64,000 nt of DNA from an uncultured Prevotella sp. (GTDB lineage Bacteria > Bacteroidota > Bacteroidia > Bacteroidales > Bacteroidaceae), in the NCBI GenBank assembly GCA_934217675.1, contig CAKQCV010000009.1, positions 3,301 through 67,300 of the forward strand, read 5' to 3'. The translations under genes were made by a program, and so were the position numbers. The notes beneath the pieces were generated by a model, which was given only the letters and a program-made list of their open reading frames with translations, was not told where the DNA came from and did no database searches. Numbering within the stretch: position 1 is the first letter of the stretch; every line of letters starts with the position of its first letter. Shown here piece after piece: positions 9,215 through 18,893 of this stretch.

Positions 9215-9655
9215 TTATTTTATAGACATCTTCTCAACCCTTCTTTCGTGGCGTCCACCTTCGAATGGAGTATTGATGAATTTGTTCATTATCTTTTCTG
9301 CCATCTTGTTGTCGATGAAACGACCCGGCATAACGAGAACGTTGGCGTTGTTGTGCTGACGGATTAGCTCTGCAATTTCTGGAATCCATGCTAAACCTGC
9401 ACGTACACCTTGATGCTTATTCAGAGTCATAGCCATTCCCTCACCGCTGCCACAGATAGCGATACCTGGATATACTTCACCGCTTTCAATAGCTTCGGCT
9501 AATGGATGAGCAAAGTCTGGATAGTCGCAGCTTGTGTCGCTGTATGTTCCGAAATCTTTGTACTGATAACCTTTTGACTCCAAATACTGGATAACGAACT
9601 GTTTTAGTGGAAAACCTGCGTGGTCACATGCCAATCCAATAGTCTTTACTTCCAT
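9215..9655 (-). CDS. rpiB: Ribose-5-phosphate isomerase B, copy 1
   Basis: 146 residues, full length for RpiB/LacAB. It starts with GLACDHAGFPLK, has the anion-binding GSGEGMAM and ends with HERRVEKM. It interconverts ribose 5-phosphate and ribulose 5-phosphate in the pentose phosphate pathway. It is almost identical to the gene at 20747-21187; protein differences are Asn for Asp in KIMNKF and the last three residues (SIK against PVK). Its upstream partner here is only a broken transketolase, so it may have lost its promoter. The reading frame is intact, so it could still be expressed by read-through. Confidence 0.93.
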   Translation of the reverse strand: MEVKTIGLACDHAGFPLKQFVIQYLESKGYQYKDFGTYSDTSCDYPDFAHPLAEAIESGEVYPGIAICGSGEGMAMTLNKHQGVRAGLAWIPEIAELIRQHNNANVLVMPGRFIDNKMAEKIMNKFINTPFEGGRHERRVEKMSIK

Positions 9656-10685
9656 AGTGTTTAAGTTTTTAAGGGTTAATAAATTTTATTTTATGAATAT
9701 GTTGAGAATGGGAGGTGTTTTGCAACCTCCCTGTTCTCTCAATTCGAATAGATTATCCTAAGAAATCTTTAACTTGTTTATATACATTCTCTGCTGTGTA
9801 ACCCAACTTCTCGTCAAGAACTTTATAAGGAGCTGAGAAACCGAAGCTTGGCATGCCAAAGACTTTACCGTTTGCACCAACAAGACCTTCAAGTGTTACA
9901 GGCAAACCTGCTGTCATGCCGAAAATCTTGCTTCCTGTAGGAAGAACGCTCTCCTGATATTCTTTGCTTTGTGAGCGGAAAAGACCTTCGCTCGGTACGC
10001 TGACAATACGAATCTTCAATCCGTCTTTGCGTAGAAGTTCTGCACCGGCTACGAGTGTTGAAACTTCAGAACCGTCGGCAAGAAGAATAACATCAAAGTC
10101 ATCATCAGAACCTGCTACTATGTATGCACCCTTACGAGCCTGTTCGTAATCTGTTCCTGCTGGCAACTTGGCAATATTTTGACGAGAGAAAATAAGTGCA
10201 GTCGGAGTTTCCATGTTCTCCATTGCCATAGCCCAACAAACTGTTGTCTCATCTGCATCCGCTGGGCGGAATACACGTACACTGTCCTTACCGTGATGAT
10301 TCTTCAATTTCTCCATCAAGCGGATTTGAGCTTCTTGCTCAACTGGTTCATGGGTAGGTCCGTCTTCTCCAACACGGAATGCATCGTGTGTCCAGATGAA
10401 CTTGATAGGTACTTCCATTAATGCTGCCATACGTACTGCTGGCTTCATATAGTCGGAGAATACGAAGAATGTTCCGCAAGCAGGAATAACTCCACCATGC
10501 AAATACATACCAATACACATACAAGCCATTGTTAACTCGCTTACACCAGCCTGAAAGAAAGCACCGCCGAAGTCACCGCGAACGATAGAACGTGTCTTCT
10601 TCAAGAAACCGTCGGTCTTATCACTGTTTGAAAGGTCGGCTGAAGAGCAAATCATATTTGGAACTTGCTCTGCTAATGCACCAAG
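9233..10685. repeat. 1.45-kb direct repeat, copy A (rpiB plus tkt 3' part)
   Basis: Aligns without gaps to 20765-22217 at a constant offset of 11,532. By eye only about three bases differ (near 9236, 9283 and 10670), including in the non-coding gap between the genes. Identity ends abruptly at about 10685, inside tkt. The other edge falls at the rpiB stop codon. Confidence 0.9.
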
Positions 10686-10865
10686 ACTCACGGTCTTACC
10701 GATGATTAGGGTAGGGTGGTTCTGCTCACCCTGTGCTGCAACAAGTGCCTGGCGAATCTCGTCTGGGTCGTTGCCGTTGATGGTCATCACGTTCCATCCC
10801 CATGCCTCGTATTTCTCAGCTGTGTTCTCTGTCATAACGACGCTACACTCTGTTTCTATCGGCAA
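9753..10865 (-). pseudogene. Truncated, mosaic transketolase fragment
   Basis: 370 codons from a TTG. Everything from LGALAEQVPN to the end matches the transketolase at 21285-23300 exactly, but the front is broken. Codons covering about 10690-10856 encode MTENTAEKYEAWGWNVMTIN and onward, which resembles but differs from the matching part of the intact gene, so it seems to derive from a diverged paralogue. From LIIGKT the frame jumps to LGALAEQ, skipping about 120 residues of the intact protein. The thiamine-diphosphate-binding N-terminus, including the GDG-type motif region, is absent, so the product cannot be a working transketolase. Upstream of 10857 the sequence is unrelated GH28 DNA. Called debris of recombination. 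Confidence 0.85.
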
Positions 10866-11184
10866 CGTGGCAGATGCTGTGTTGCGTTTCGAGACGAACT
10901 ATTTCGGATATCGCGGCGGCAATTATCCGCCTCGCTATTCAAACTTCACTATAAGTAACGTCTCTGCCAAGTCGTCTGCCGCTTATGCCATATATTATGA
11001 CGGCAACGAGGAGGAACCGATTACGGATATTTCTGTAAGCAACTTTAATGTGGGCAAGGCTTTGCATCCGTATTATCTGTTCCATACTAGCGGATGCACT
11101 TTCAGCAATTGCCGTGTTGGCGGCAAGAAGCAGCCTTTTACTCTCAAGGAGAGTCGTAAGAGGCATCAATGTGACGTGTGGTAA
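10857..11184 (+). pseudogene. 3' fragment of a GH28 polygalacturonase-like gene
   Basis: About 108 codons on the plus strand, from NVADAVLRFETNYFGYRGG to a TAA at 11182-11184. The spacing of VLRFETNY, GxYPPRYSNFTISNV and FSNCRVGG matches the end of a GH28 beta-helix; the full GH28 at 40152 has VLKINTNYEP, YPTVRNVYMENV and LKNCQFNG in the same order. No start codon or catalytic Asp region is present. It is joined at about 10857 to antisense transketolase sequence, so it is a dead fragment. It is diverged from the GH28 at 40152 and is not a recent copy of it. Confidence 0.65.
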
Positions 11185-11264
11185 TCCACACTGTTCTTTT
11201 AATCTTTCTGCAGGTTCTTTTTATCCCTGTTTTTAAGAAAGTAGGCAAGTTTCATATAGATAGT

Positions 11265-11306
11265 TGCCAACTTACTCATGGTAATTAGGCAACTTTCTCA
11301 TGGTAA
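11265..11306. repeat. Two near-identical repeats around TCATGGTAA
   Basis: GCCAACTTACTCATGGTAA and GGCAACTTTCTCATGGTAA lie back to back, and a third weaker copy (GTAGGCAAGTTTCATA) lies just upstream near 11241. They sit between the GH28 fragment and the end of the RiPP-like cassette. No terminator with a T-run was seen here. Confidence 0.6.
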
Positions 11307-11314
11307 GCAAGTTC

Positions 11315-13240
11315 TTACCACCATTTTTGTTCGCCATTTTCATATGTGAAAATACGTTCTTCATTTCCTTCGGTTTTGTTTCTCAATAATAAGAGCGCGT
11401 TTTGGGGAACATCTTTAAAAATGAGGCTAAAATTTTTTGCTTGCTTTTTACCGAGCGATACCCAACCAAAATCATAGTAAAATAATTCATATTCCATATT
11501 CGGTATTATGAAGTTGCCGTCATTTTTAGGATAGAATATAATTTTTGATATTTCCTTACTATCTCCCAAATCCATGCCTACGCAATAGCCGTAAATGTAG
11601 TTGTTTGGACATTTGTAGAATTTTCCATTAAAGACTTCTTTTACGTCATAGGAAAGTTTACCAAATAAACTTCCTTTGTATTTTTCTTGGTTGCCAAATA
11701 TTTGAATTTCAGCAAGTGGAAAATTATTGTTTGGATTGGATTTGTATCGTATGTATCTATATTTTTGTTTGTTGCTAATATTTATAACGTTTTTAAGAGT
11801 AGGCATGTCCTTTATAGTATATAATGTCTTGAATGTATGAAAAAATGGGTCATTTGAGGCTTCGAATTTGCTGCCAATAAGTTGTCCCCATTTGTTAGTC
11901 CAATTAGTTGAAAATGGATATTTCCTCGTTAAAGTCACCTCTCTTTTCTTTTCATTTATAGGATTTAGCACAGTTTTATTCTTACCCGTAATAAGTATAG
12001 GATTGCTTAAAGGTATAAGGGAATCTTTCTTGCAATACATTGGTAAGTAAACAATGCTATCTCCTAAATGGTTAAATACAGTTGTGCTTTTTTCGTTCTT
12101 TTTATATGTAACTGGCGCCCAATATGGCGAATCCCAAAAAGTGCATAAATAGACATAATCGATATTTTTGGGAGCTGATATCTTAATACTTCCTTTAAAG
12201 TGGTATTCTTCAGAAACATCTATGTAATGAGAGTCTTGAAATTTCCATTTTGTTTTTTCTGAGTTACAATTATTGTCTTCATTACCGCAGAACATGTGTC
12301 TGTATATTTTTGAAGCTTTTTTCTTGAAATTGATGTTGTAAGGGTAGCTGCTTGCCATTTTGTAGTTGCACGGGAAATATGATGCGTCTATTTTATCCTG
12401 TTTTTGGGCAATTGTATCGCCTTCCGTTACAGTGTATGTCTTCCCGGAAAATGTTAAGGCAATCCAATTGTGTCCTTGTTTACTGTAATTTGCCCATTGA
12501 AAGATTTGATCCATCACTACTGGAATTCCTAGAGAACGAGCTATATATCCAAGAAAGACACACCCTTGTCGACAGTTCATATTTCCTTGTTTTTGCATTG
12601 TTAATGCATCCATGAGCAATGGATATTTTGTGTTTTCACCCTCTGTTCTTTTCCATATCTCATTTTTTAATTTAGCAAATGCTGTTTTGACGTCTTTCTC
12701 TTCGCCTATTATATGCTTGTATTTCAAACTTAAGGTGTCTCGCCATCCTATTGCTATTGGCTCATCTTCAAATCTATATGGTAATATATAGTTGCAAAAG
12801 TCACTAAAAGTAACGTCTTCATGCCATGGTGCATTAATCCATGAAGTATAAGCTTGGTCAATGTTGTCAATCAAATATTCTGCTTTTATATATTTCAGAT
12901 CGTATGTTATTTTATCGTCCAATTTTTTCTTTTTAAATGGTAACCACCATTCTTTTATTAGATTACAATCGGTAATGATTGAATCTGCGTTTTTGAATTT
13001 TTCGGTCATGTATTTCAGTCCCGTATTTGTTTTGTAATAGTGTCCACTCATATTTGTTATTATAAATTTTGCAGACTCCAATTTCAGAGAGTCATTTTTA
13101 CTTTTTCCGTAATGTTCCAAAACTTTCAAAAATTCAATTCTGTTGTTACAGGCTTCATCTAGAGCTTTTTCAAGAGTATCATTATTTGCACATGATGCAA
13201 GATACAACGTAAGTATTAAAGCTATAATTTTGTTTGACAT
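11315..13240 (-). CDS. Transglutaminase-like lipoprotein with discoidin-like C-terminus
   Basis: 641 residues. A lipoprotein signal with lipobox LASC (Cys17) implies membrane anchoring. The region around 140-160 has FCNYILPYRFEDEP, typical of Bacteroidota transglutaminase-like lipoproteins. The fold's core follows: NCRQGC with the first Cys (about 222) in the catalytic place 12 residues before RSLGIPV, then GHNW for the catalytic His, and TVTEGD for a possible third residue. Near the C-terminus, YRYIRYKSN...FPLAEIQIFG resembles an F5/8 type C (discoidin) domain. It is last in the cassette, 9 bases after the O-antigen-ligase-like gene. Members can be proteases or peptide cross-linkers; which applies here, and whether it acts on the peptide product, is inference. 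Confidence 0.8.
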   Translation of the reverse strand: MSNKIIALILTLYLASCANNDTLEKALDEACNNRIEFLKVLEHYGKSKNDSLKLESAKFIITNMSGHYYKTNTGLKYMTEKFKNADSIITDCNLIKEWWLPFKKKKLDDKITYDLKYIKAEYLIDNIDQAYTSWINAPWHEDVTFSDFCNYILPYRFEDEPIAIGWRDTLSLKYKHIIGEEKDVKTAFAKLKNEIWKRTEGENTKYPLLMDALTMQKQGNMNCRQGCVFLGYIARSLGIPVVMDQIFQWANYSKQGHNWIALTFSGKTYTVTEGDTIAQKQDKIDASYFPCNYKMASSYPYNINFKKKASKIYRHMFCGNEDNNCNSEKTKWKFQDSHYIDVSEEYHFKGSIKISAPKNIDYVYLCTFWDSPYWAPVTYKKNEKSTTVFNHLGDSIVYLPMYCKKDSLIPLSNPILITGKNKTVLNPINEKKREVTLTRKYPFSTNWTNKWGQLIGSKFEASNDPFFHTFKTLYTIKDMPTLKNVINISNKQKYRYIRYKSNPNNNFPLAEIQIFGNQEKYKGSLFGKLSYDVKEVFNGKFYKCPNNYIYGYCVGMDLGDSKEISKIIFYPKNDGNFIIPNMEYELFYYDFGWVSLGKKQAKNFSLIFKDVPQNALLLLRNKTEGNEERIFTYENGEQKWW

Positions 13241-13249
13241 ATTTGAATA

Positions 13250-15310
13250 TTATTTTATATGTGTAAATAAATCCATTCCATACATTTTTCTAAACTTTTG
13301 AGAGAAACAATAGTACAAAAGTATTTCTTCTGTTGTATAAGTGGACATTTCTTTGAAAATAAGAGGATTTTCTCTTTTTGTAAGGAAACTGTATTTCTTT
13401 TTGTTTATAACATATTTGTCATACTCCTTTTCTTTTCTGTATATTTGTGACAAAAAATAATAAGGCACTGCAAGATTCTCTTGACTTTGAACAGCTTTTA
13501 ATAGAAATTCTTTTGCCTTTTCGAAATTTCCCATGTTATAGTAAATGTATCCTTTGTATGCAATGTCTTTTGCCGAGTTTGTACTAACATTCAATTTTTT
13601 CTTTATCAATCTATTTAATTTAGAATGAAATGTAGTGTTATTTTGTAGACTGTACTTTATATCTACGGCCTCAATAAGGGATGGCATTAAAAAAATAGCG
13701 TCTGATAAATAAGTCGCTGCAGCCAAGAAGTTTCCTTCCTGGTAAGACTCCTTGTATGCCAAGTATTTGAACAGAATATTTTTAGGATATGACTGCAAAC
13801 AATTTTTCAAATAGACGGGGGCTATTTTTTTGTAGTTCGTGTTTTTGTTGTACAATTTATATGTTGTATAATTTAAAAGCATTGATGTCTTGTTCTTTGT
13901 CTTAATCTCATTGTCTTTTAGCAGGTATTTTTCTTTATTTATTATTATCATTCTTTTATTTATTATGAATGGAGTTGTTTGTGGAACTTTTGTTAAGTAT
14001 AGTGAGGCTGATGTGTAGTCTTTTTTCTTATAAGCCTCATTTGCAAATGAGTTAATATTAACATTGCCATTCTGTATATATGTAAAAACAGAACAAACGG
14101 AATAGCAGCATAATAATAAGGCATTTGTAATATGATGAGTATATTTTGTTTTTATAATGTTATAATTTTGAGGCAAAAATCCAATTTGAGTATATAAAAG
14201 TATTTTGATGATAGTATTATACTGTATTGTTGCAAGTGACATTTCTTTTATTATAACAAGAAATATCATCAAAATTAAGTACCTATTCGCATTATCTATA
14301 TCTTTTCTAAGTATCATCTTAAATAAAATAAGAAATATGAAACAGAACGGAATAATCCCGACTATCCCTCTTTCTATCAGGTAAAGAGAAAATAGATTAG
14401 GAGCATAAGACGTATAGCTAATTGCATCTTGGAAAAGTATACTGTCTATGGTTTCAAGGTAGTTTCCGATTCCATATCCAATTAAGGGATGTTCCTTTAT
14501 AACTTTAAAAATTGAACTTGTAGCTTCAATGCGACTTAAAGAACTTTTTTGTTGCAGAGAATTACCTATAAAAGAAAACGAAGCAAAAAAATCTTTTTGG
14601 AATGTTAAGAATATAAGAAAATAGATAACGAAACATCCGATAAATAAGTATTTTGTTTTTCCCCATTTCCCATAGTAAAATAAGAATGTTATGGATATGA
14701 TTGCCAAGAAGTTTCCTGCTCTTGAGAAAGAAAGTAATAATGTTATTAAACACAAAAAATATGCAGTATGTAAAATCACGCTGGATTTGTTCTTTTTTAT
14801 TATAAAATATCCAAATAGATTGAGAAGTAACAATGTTATTGTTGCCCATACATTTATAAGAAATCCCATTGGTTTGACTATGTATCTAAATGAATATACA
14901 TAAGAAAAGCCAACACCTTTAATTTCTGTATATTGCTTGTATTGATCTGCAATACCAATTACAACGAATATTGATAATATTATGACAAGAACATTTCCTA
15001 ATGTACTTTTTTCCCATTTATAAAATCTGAATGCAAAATATGCATATAAGGCCAACAATGAACCATATAGAAGCGAGATGTCATAAGATCTGTTGAATAT
15101 GATATCTATTGTTTCCCAAGTTGAGAATGCAATTAAACATAGGTCAATTGCAGTGAATTGATTTCTTAATTTATATACAATGCATACGTTTATCGATATG
15201 CATAAAAACATTAACAAATAACTATATTCTTTTATTTGCAAAAGTGATGAAATTATTATGCCGATGATGGATACTGGTATAATTGTATTTAATGTCTTTT
15301 CTTTTTCCAC
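13250..15310 (-). CDS. O-antigen-ligase-like polytopic membrane protein with C-terminal TPR
   Basis: 686 residues. About 10-12 hydrophobic segments fill residues 10-415. A loop carrying SLSRIEATSSIFKVIKEHPLIGYGIGNYLE matches the Wzy_C / O-antigen ligase pattern, where a periplasmic loop with Arg and the HPLxGxGxG motif is usual. The soluble C-terminal part (about 425-686) contains TPR-like repeats (DIAYKGYIYYNMGNFEKAKEFLLKA). Family members join glycans or transfer them onto lipids or proteins. Its start overlaps the end of the M50 gene by 22 bases, pointing to coupled translation. Why a ligase-like protein belongs to this cassette is not known to me; modification or tethering of a secreted peptide product is speculation. 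Confidence 0.75.
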   Translation of the reverse strand: MEKEKTLNTIIPVSIIGIIISSLLQIKEYSYLLMFLCISINVCIVYKLRNQFTAIDLCLIAFSTWETIDIIFNRSYDISLLYGSLLALYAYFAFRFYKWEKSTLGNVLVIILSIFVVIGIADQYKQYTEIKGVGFSYVYSFRYIVKPMGFLINVWATITLLLLNLFGYFIIKKNKSSVILHTAYFLCLITLLLSFSRAGNFLAIISITFLFYYGKWGKTKYLFIGCFVIYFLIFLTFQKDFFASFSFIGNSLQQKSSLSRIEATSSIFKVIKEHPLIGYGIGNYLETIDSILFQDAISYTSYAPNLFSLYLIERGIVGIIPFCFIFLILFKMILRKDIDNANRYLILMIFLVIIKEMSLATIQYNTIIKILLYTQIGFLPQNYNIIKTKYTHHITNALLLCCYSVCSVFTYIQNGNVNINSFANEAYKKKDYTSASLYLTKVPQTTPFIINKRMIIINKEKYLLKDNEIKTKNKTSMLLNYTTYKLYNKNTNYKKIAPVYLKNCLQSYPKNILFKYLAYKESYQEGNFLAAATYLSDAIFLMPSLIEAVDIKYSLQNNTTFHSKLNRLIKKKLNVSTNSAKDIAYKGYIYYNMGNFEKAKEFLLKAVQSQENLAVPYYFLSQIYRKEKEYDKYVINKKKYSFLTKRENPLIFKEMSTYTTEEILLYYCFSQKFRKMYGMDLFTHIK

Positions 15311-16476
15311 TTTATATTTATAGGTTTTATCATTTTACTATAGAGCATGTAACAAATCAATGCGAATAATAATAATTGTGAAGTTATATTTCTTATTAGT
15401 GTAAAAGACGGGGTTATTCTACATGAGAGGTATAAAGTTAATTGATGTACTTCGTTTGGAAAATCATTGAAAAAATTCCATAAGAAATATGGTATAACGT
15501 ATATGAAATAATATCCCATAAACATATTTACTGTAAGTGAATATAATACGAATATGATACGATTCCTTTTCCTTATTTTTAAGATGTATGGCTTTTTCGA
15601 TTTTGGAAATGCTCCAAATAAATAAGCAATGTATTCCTTCGATCTTTTACGTAAATTAGGTATACCTAACAAGTCGGAAACAATCCAATATCCGTCAAAT
15701 TTGAAAAAGGGATTCAATGTGAATAAAATTCCGAAATTAATAGTTAGTATCATGTATCTGATAATGTCATTTTTGTATTCATAGTATAAACTTAAAAGTA
15801 TGATAAGAATAAAGCATTGGAAGTATACTCCGGCAATGTTTACCATGCATCTGTCTTTTCTTGGTAATTTCCAAATTGCAGTAACGTCGGTATATAGTAT
15901 CGGAAAGTTCAAATACAATCCAATTCCAATTCCTCCATGACTTATCCTTTTTTTCGTACAGGCTGTAGCGTGGCCTAATTCATGAAATAAAGATGACACA
16001 AAAACAAATATAAGCAAACCTATCAAAATGTCGATGTTTGCAATATTGTTAAAATTAAGTATATTGTCGGTGTGAATGAAAAAACATACGTCAAGTGTTA
16101 ATGCAATGGAACATACTATAAATATATATTTCCAGTAGAACAATTTTTCCAAATAAGCAGAATATTTTTTCAATGTTTCATTGTTTATTATTTCTTTATG
16201 CCATATAAGGGCGCTTTTTGTCTTTGATTGTTTCAATATAGGATTGATTTTTTTTATAATTATGTCTGTAATTTCATCGTAAGACATGTCTTTCCTATAG
16301 TTGTTTTGGTATTTTAAAATTGCAGAATCCATATTGTCTTCTTCTTGAAGACATGTAAGTATTTCCACTATGTTTCTATTTGCTTCATAATAATTGTCGC
16401 TGTTTATTAGTAAATAAATAGAATCTATTGACGCTGCATCCAACTTCTGGACTTGTATTCTTTTATATATATCCAT
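15289..16476 (-). CDS. M50-family membrane zinc metalloprotease (YydH/S2P-like)
   Basis: 395 residues. The zinc motif HELGH is at 165-169 inside a membrane helix, and the third ligand motif NPFFKFDGYW is at 255-264, the arrangement of site-2-protease relatives found in peptide-secretion loci. Four or more other hydrophobic helices are visible (about 117-136, 150-163, 210-230, 240-256, 300-325). The soluble N-terminus of about 110 residues is helical and may recognise substrate. In RiPP loci such proteins are thought to cut leader peptides or help export. It overlaps the next gene by 22 bases and follows the TonB-dependent protein by 41. No ABC transporter lies nearby, so it is the only inner-membrane candidate for processing. 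Confidence 0.85.
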   Translation of the reverse strand: MDIYKRIQVQKLDAASIDSIYLLINSDNYYEANRNIVEILTCLQEEDNMDSAILKYQNNYRKDMSYDEITDIIIKKINPILKQSKTKSALIWHKEIINNETLKKYSAYLEKLFYWKYIFIVCSIALTLDVCFFIHTDNILNFNNIANIDILIGLLIFVFVSSLFHELGHATACTKKRISHGGIGIGLYLNFPILYTDVTAIWKLPRKDRCMVNIAGVYFQCFILIILLSLYYEYKNDIIRYMILTINFGILFTLNPFFKFDGYWIVSDLLGIPNLRKRSKEYIAYLFGAFPKSKKPYILKIRKRNRIIFVLYSLTVNMFMGYYFIYVIPYFLWNFFNDFPNEVHQLTLYLSCRITPSFTLIRNITSQLLLFALICYMLYSKMIKPINIKWKKKRH

Positions 16477-16517
16477 ATAAATCTTAATCTTGTGCTTAAT
16501 TTGTTTAGGCGTATTAC

Positions 16518-18857
16518 CTATTTCAAGATAGTATTCTTTATACTGTTATCAAACTTGGTCTTTTCTTTCTTTACTTTGTTCTTCCCAAATTCTACGTTGT
16601 ACGCAACTTTTATATAAGCATACTGCTGATACATTTTGCTTGTGCAACTTTGGTTGTAAGAGTAGTATGAGCAGTCAATAAATTCTTTGTTCGTAATTCT
16701 CTTTGAAAAGAAATTGTTGACTCCCATTTCTATATAGAAGTTCTTGTTCTTCCAAGAGCCGATGATATTATATTGCCAGTCATTCTTCAGCTTTGCAGAT
16801 ATGCCGCCCTTGCCTGCCTTTACACTGTTGTAAGGCGGTGCCATAGATGCACTAAATGAAAGAGACTTTATGTTATACACAATGTTGATGTTGCTCATTA
16901 TTATGTCTGCGTTATAAATCTTCCATTTGTCAGATGTCAACTTCGTATACAAAAGCATACCCTGTATCGACAGACCTTTAAATGGAATGAATGCAGCCAC
17001 AGCCCCCATGTCATATTCTTTTGATTTGGATTCCGAAGAATATGTTTCTATTATTTTTCCGTTTTCCAAATAAGGTACCATAAGAGGAACCTTGTCCGTT
17101 TTGTGGTAGTCGGCACCAAACGTTAAGTTGAATTTCTCTGTAGCTAACATATATTCAAGTGACAGATGGTATAGATGTGCACTTCTCAAGTTCGGATTTC
17201 CTCGTTTGATGTGATATGGATCTATTTCTTGATCAAGGTCGCTGCTTGAACTGATATCGGCAGTTGTGTTTCCTATATTGTATTTTAGTGCCACCTGTTG
17301 TTTTTGTGAAATTTTGTATGACAATCGGGAATGCAGCCGGAATGCTGTTTCGTCTTTTTTCGTGCCATTCAATCGTTGGGCTATAATAGACAATCCTGGG
17401 CGAATGTAGGCAGACAGATTATTTGTCAAATTTATCTTATATCCGGCAAACAGAAGAGACTCGTCGGAAAACAGTGATTGTTTGGATACATTAGTGCCAT
17501 AATACATGGTCTTTGCATCCGACAAAAAGTTGTAGACCGTGAATGCCAAGTTACTTTTCTTATTAAATTTATGACTATAGTTTATCTCGACATTGCTGTT
17601 TGTGAACTTGTTTTTGGCATGAGTATAGTTGGCGTAATCATTTTCTATGTATGTCCTGTCGTATATATTATGGTTGTAATCCATGTTGACAGAATACGTC
17701 AGTTGTGATTTCTTGTTGAATTTAAATTCCCCATACCATGAAAACTTAGGAGAAAGACCGTCGTTTTTTGTCTGTGTGTATTGGTTTTTGACATTATTGT
17801 GGTTGTCGCCTTTATAAATTACGGTTCCATGATTGTTGTTTCTTGGCGATTTTGAATTTACAAATCCCAATCTTAAAGTCCATGAACCATTTTTGAAAAT
17901 TCGACGCATCTGTGCATGAAGATATTGTTCGTTGACCCGAAAACTTTCTCCTTGCATATTTTTGTAAATACAGGTAGGGGCTTGAGGAGTAATTATTACT
18001 TCGTCGCGCTGTATGGATATTCCGTTGCTTCCAAGATGATTCATTCCACCCCAAAAAGAAAAAGTATTTTTCTTGGATGATATATGTGAAGAAATATTAT
18101 ACTCTCCTTTCTCAAAGCCGATAGTTTCTGATGCATCGAAAGACACATATCCTCCATTTTCATTTTTCTTTGTTATGAAGTTTATCGCATAATCGTCATT
18201 TGAATATTTGCCCGTCGGGTTATCTATATATTCTATCTTTTCGATATTATCGGGACGTAGATTAAAAATGCGTCTGTTGTCTGATTTTTCTCCGTTTATA
18301 TAAATGGCGACATCTGTTTTGAAACGTTTTGCAGTTCCCTTTTGCTTGTCTATGGTAAGTCCGGGAATCATAAGGTTTCCTAACAGGTCAAATCCGGAAA
18401 ATGAATATTTCACGATATCTTTCGGTGGATATATAATGAGGGCGTTGTCTGTGCGTAAATAGCGTGGCGCTGTGATGCTAACTTCATTTAATTCGAATGC
18501 CTTTTCTTTTAGTATTATATCTTTAAGAACTGTGGTGTCTTTGGTTATTTCCTGATCTAACGTAATTGTTTCAAAACCTACACAGTCGTATTGTATTATA
18601 TACTTTGATTTTTTTATATTCTCGAATTTGTACAGCCCTGTATCTGATGTCATTTTCTTGAAAACTACGACACTGTCCCTGTTAAGTAACGTTACGGCAA
18701 CGCCTTTAATAGGATTTTCGCCTGTATGGACTTTTCCTATTAGAACGGCATTCTCTGCATCTGTGTAGATTGAGAAAAAGAAAGACAAAATCGTGATAAC
18801 GACGAAAGCGTGTGTTCTCATATAAAAAATACTTTTAAATCGAGAATACATAAACAT
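16518..18857 (-). CDS. TonB-dependent-receptor-like outer-membrane beta-barrel protein
   Basis: 779 residues. A signal-anchor or signal peptide (best start may be the Met at 18821, residue 13) is followed by a carboxypeptidase-regulatory-like beta-sandwich (about 40-115, AVLIGKVHTGENPIKGVAVTLLN), then a plug-like domain (about 120-230, DVAIYINGEK and IEKIEYIDNPTGKYSNDD) and a 22-strand-type barrel (OMP_b-brl_3 class). The C-terminal strand (YIKVAYNVEFGKNK) is followed by a Lys-rich tail. Members of this class are often next to RiPP or bacteriocin-like genes in Bacteroidota. It lies 36 bases after the candidate precursor gene. Whether it imports, exports or binds the mature product is open. 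Confidence 0.82.
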   Translation of the reverse strand: MFMYSRFKSIFYMRTHAFVVITILSFFFSIYTDAENAVLIGKVHTGENPIKGVAVTLLNRDSVVVFKKMTSDTGLYKFENIKKSKYIIQYDCVGFETITLDQEITKDTTVLKDIILKEKAFELNEVSITAPRYLRTDNALIIYPPKDIVKYSFSGFDLLGNLMIPGLTIDKQKGTAKRFKTDVAIYINGEKSDNRRIFNLRPDNIEKIEYIDNPTGKYSNDDYAINFITKKNENGGYVSFDASETIGFEKGEYNISSHISSKKNTFSFWGGMNHLGSNGISIQRDEVIITPQAPTCIYKNMQGESFRVNEQYLHAQMRRIFKNGSWTLRLGFVNSKSPRNNNHGTVIYKGDNHNNVKNQYTQTKNDGLSPKFSWYGEFKFNKKSQLTYSVNMDYNHNIYDRTYIENDYANYTHAKNKFTNSNVEINYSHKFNKKSNLAFTVYNFLSDAKTMYYGTNVSKQSLFSDESLLFAGYKINLTNNLSAYIRPGLSIIAQRLNGTKKDETAFRLHSRLSYKISQKQQVALKYNIGNTTADISSSSDLDQEIDPYHIKRGNPNLRSAHLYHLSLEYMLATEKFNLTFGADYHKTDKVPLMVPYLENGKIIETYSSESKSKEYDMGAVAAFIPFKGLSIQGMLLYTKLTSDKWKIYNADIIMSNINIVYNIKSLSFSASMAPPYNSVKAGKGGISAKLKNDWQYNIIGSWKNKNFYIEMGVNNFFSKRITNKEFIDCSYYSYNQSCTSKMYQQYAYIKVAYNVEFGKNKVKKEKTKFDNSIKNTILK

Positions 18858-18893
18858 ATTAAATACGATAAGTATTCCCGACCAAATGTTTGG

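Noticed and set aside
10702-10856. The plus-strand open frame before the GH28 fragment as part of the same gene
   Set aside because: This stretch is the antisense of the transketolase piece; only sequence after about 10857 encodes GH28-like protein.
9215-10865. A second working rpiB-tkt pair
   Set aside because: rpiB is intact, but the transketolase lacks its N-terminal half and has an internal gap, so only RpiB could be active.
18878-18893. Hairpin ACCAAATGTTTGGT as a terminator after the precursor gene
   Set aside because: The loop is too small and there is no T-run; the next gene follows closely.
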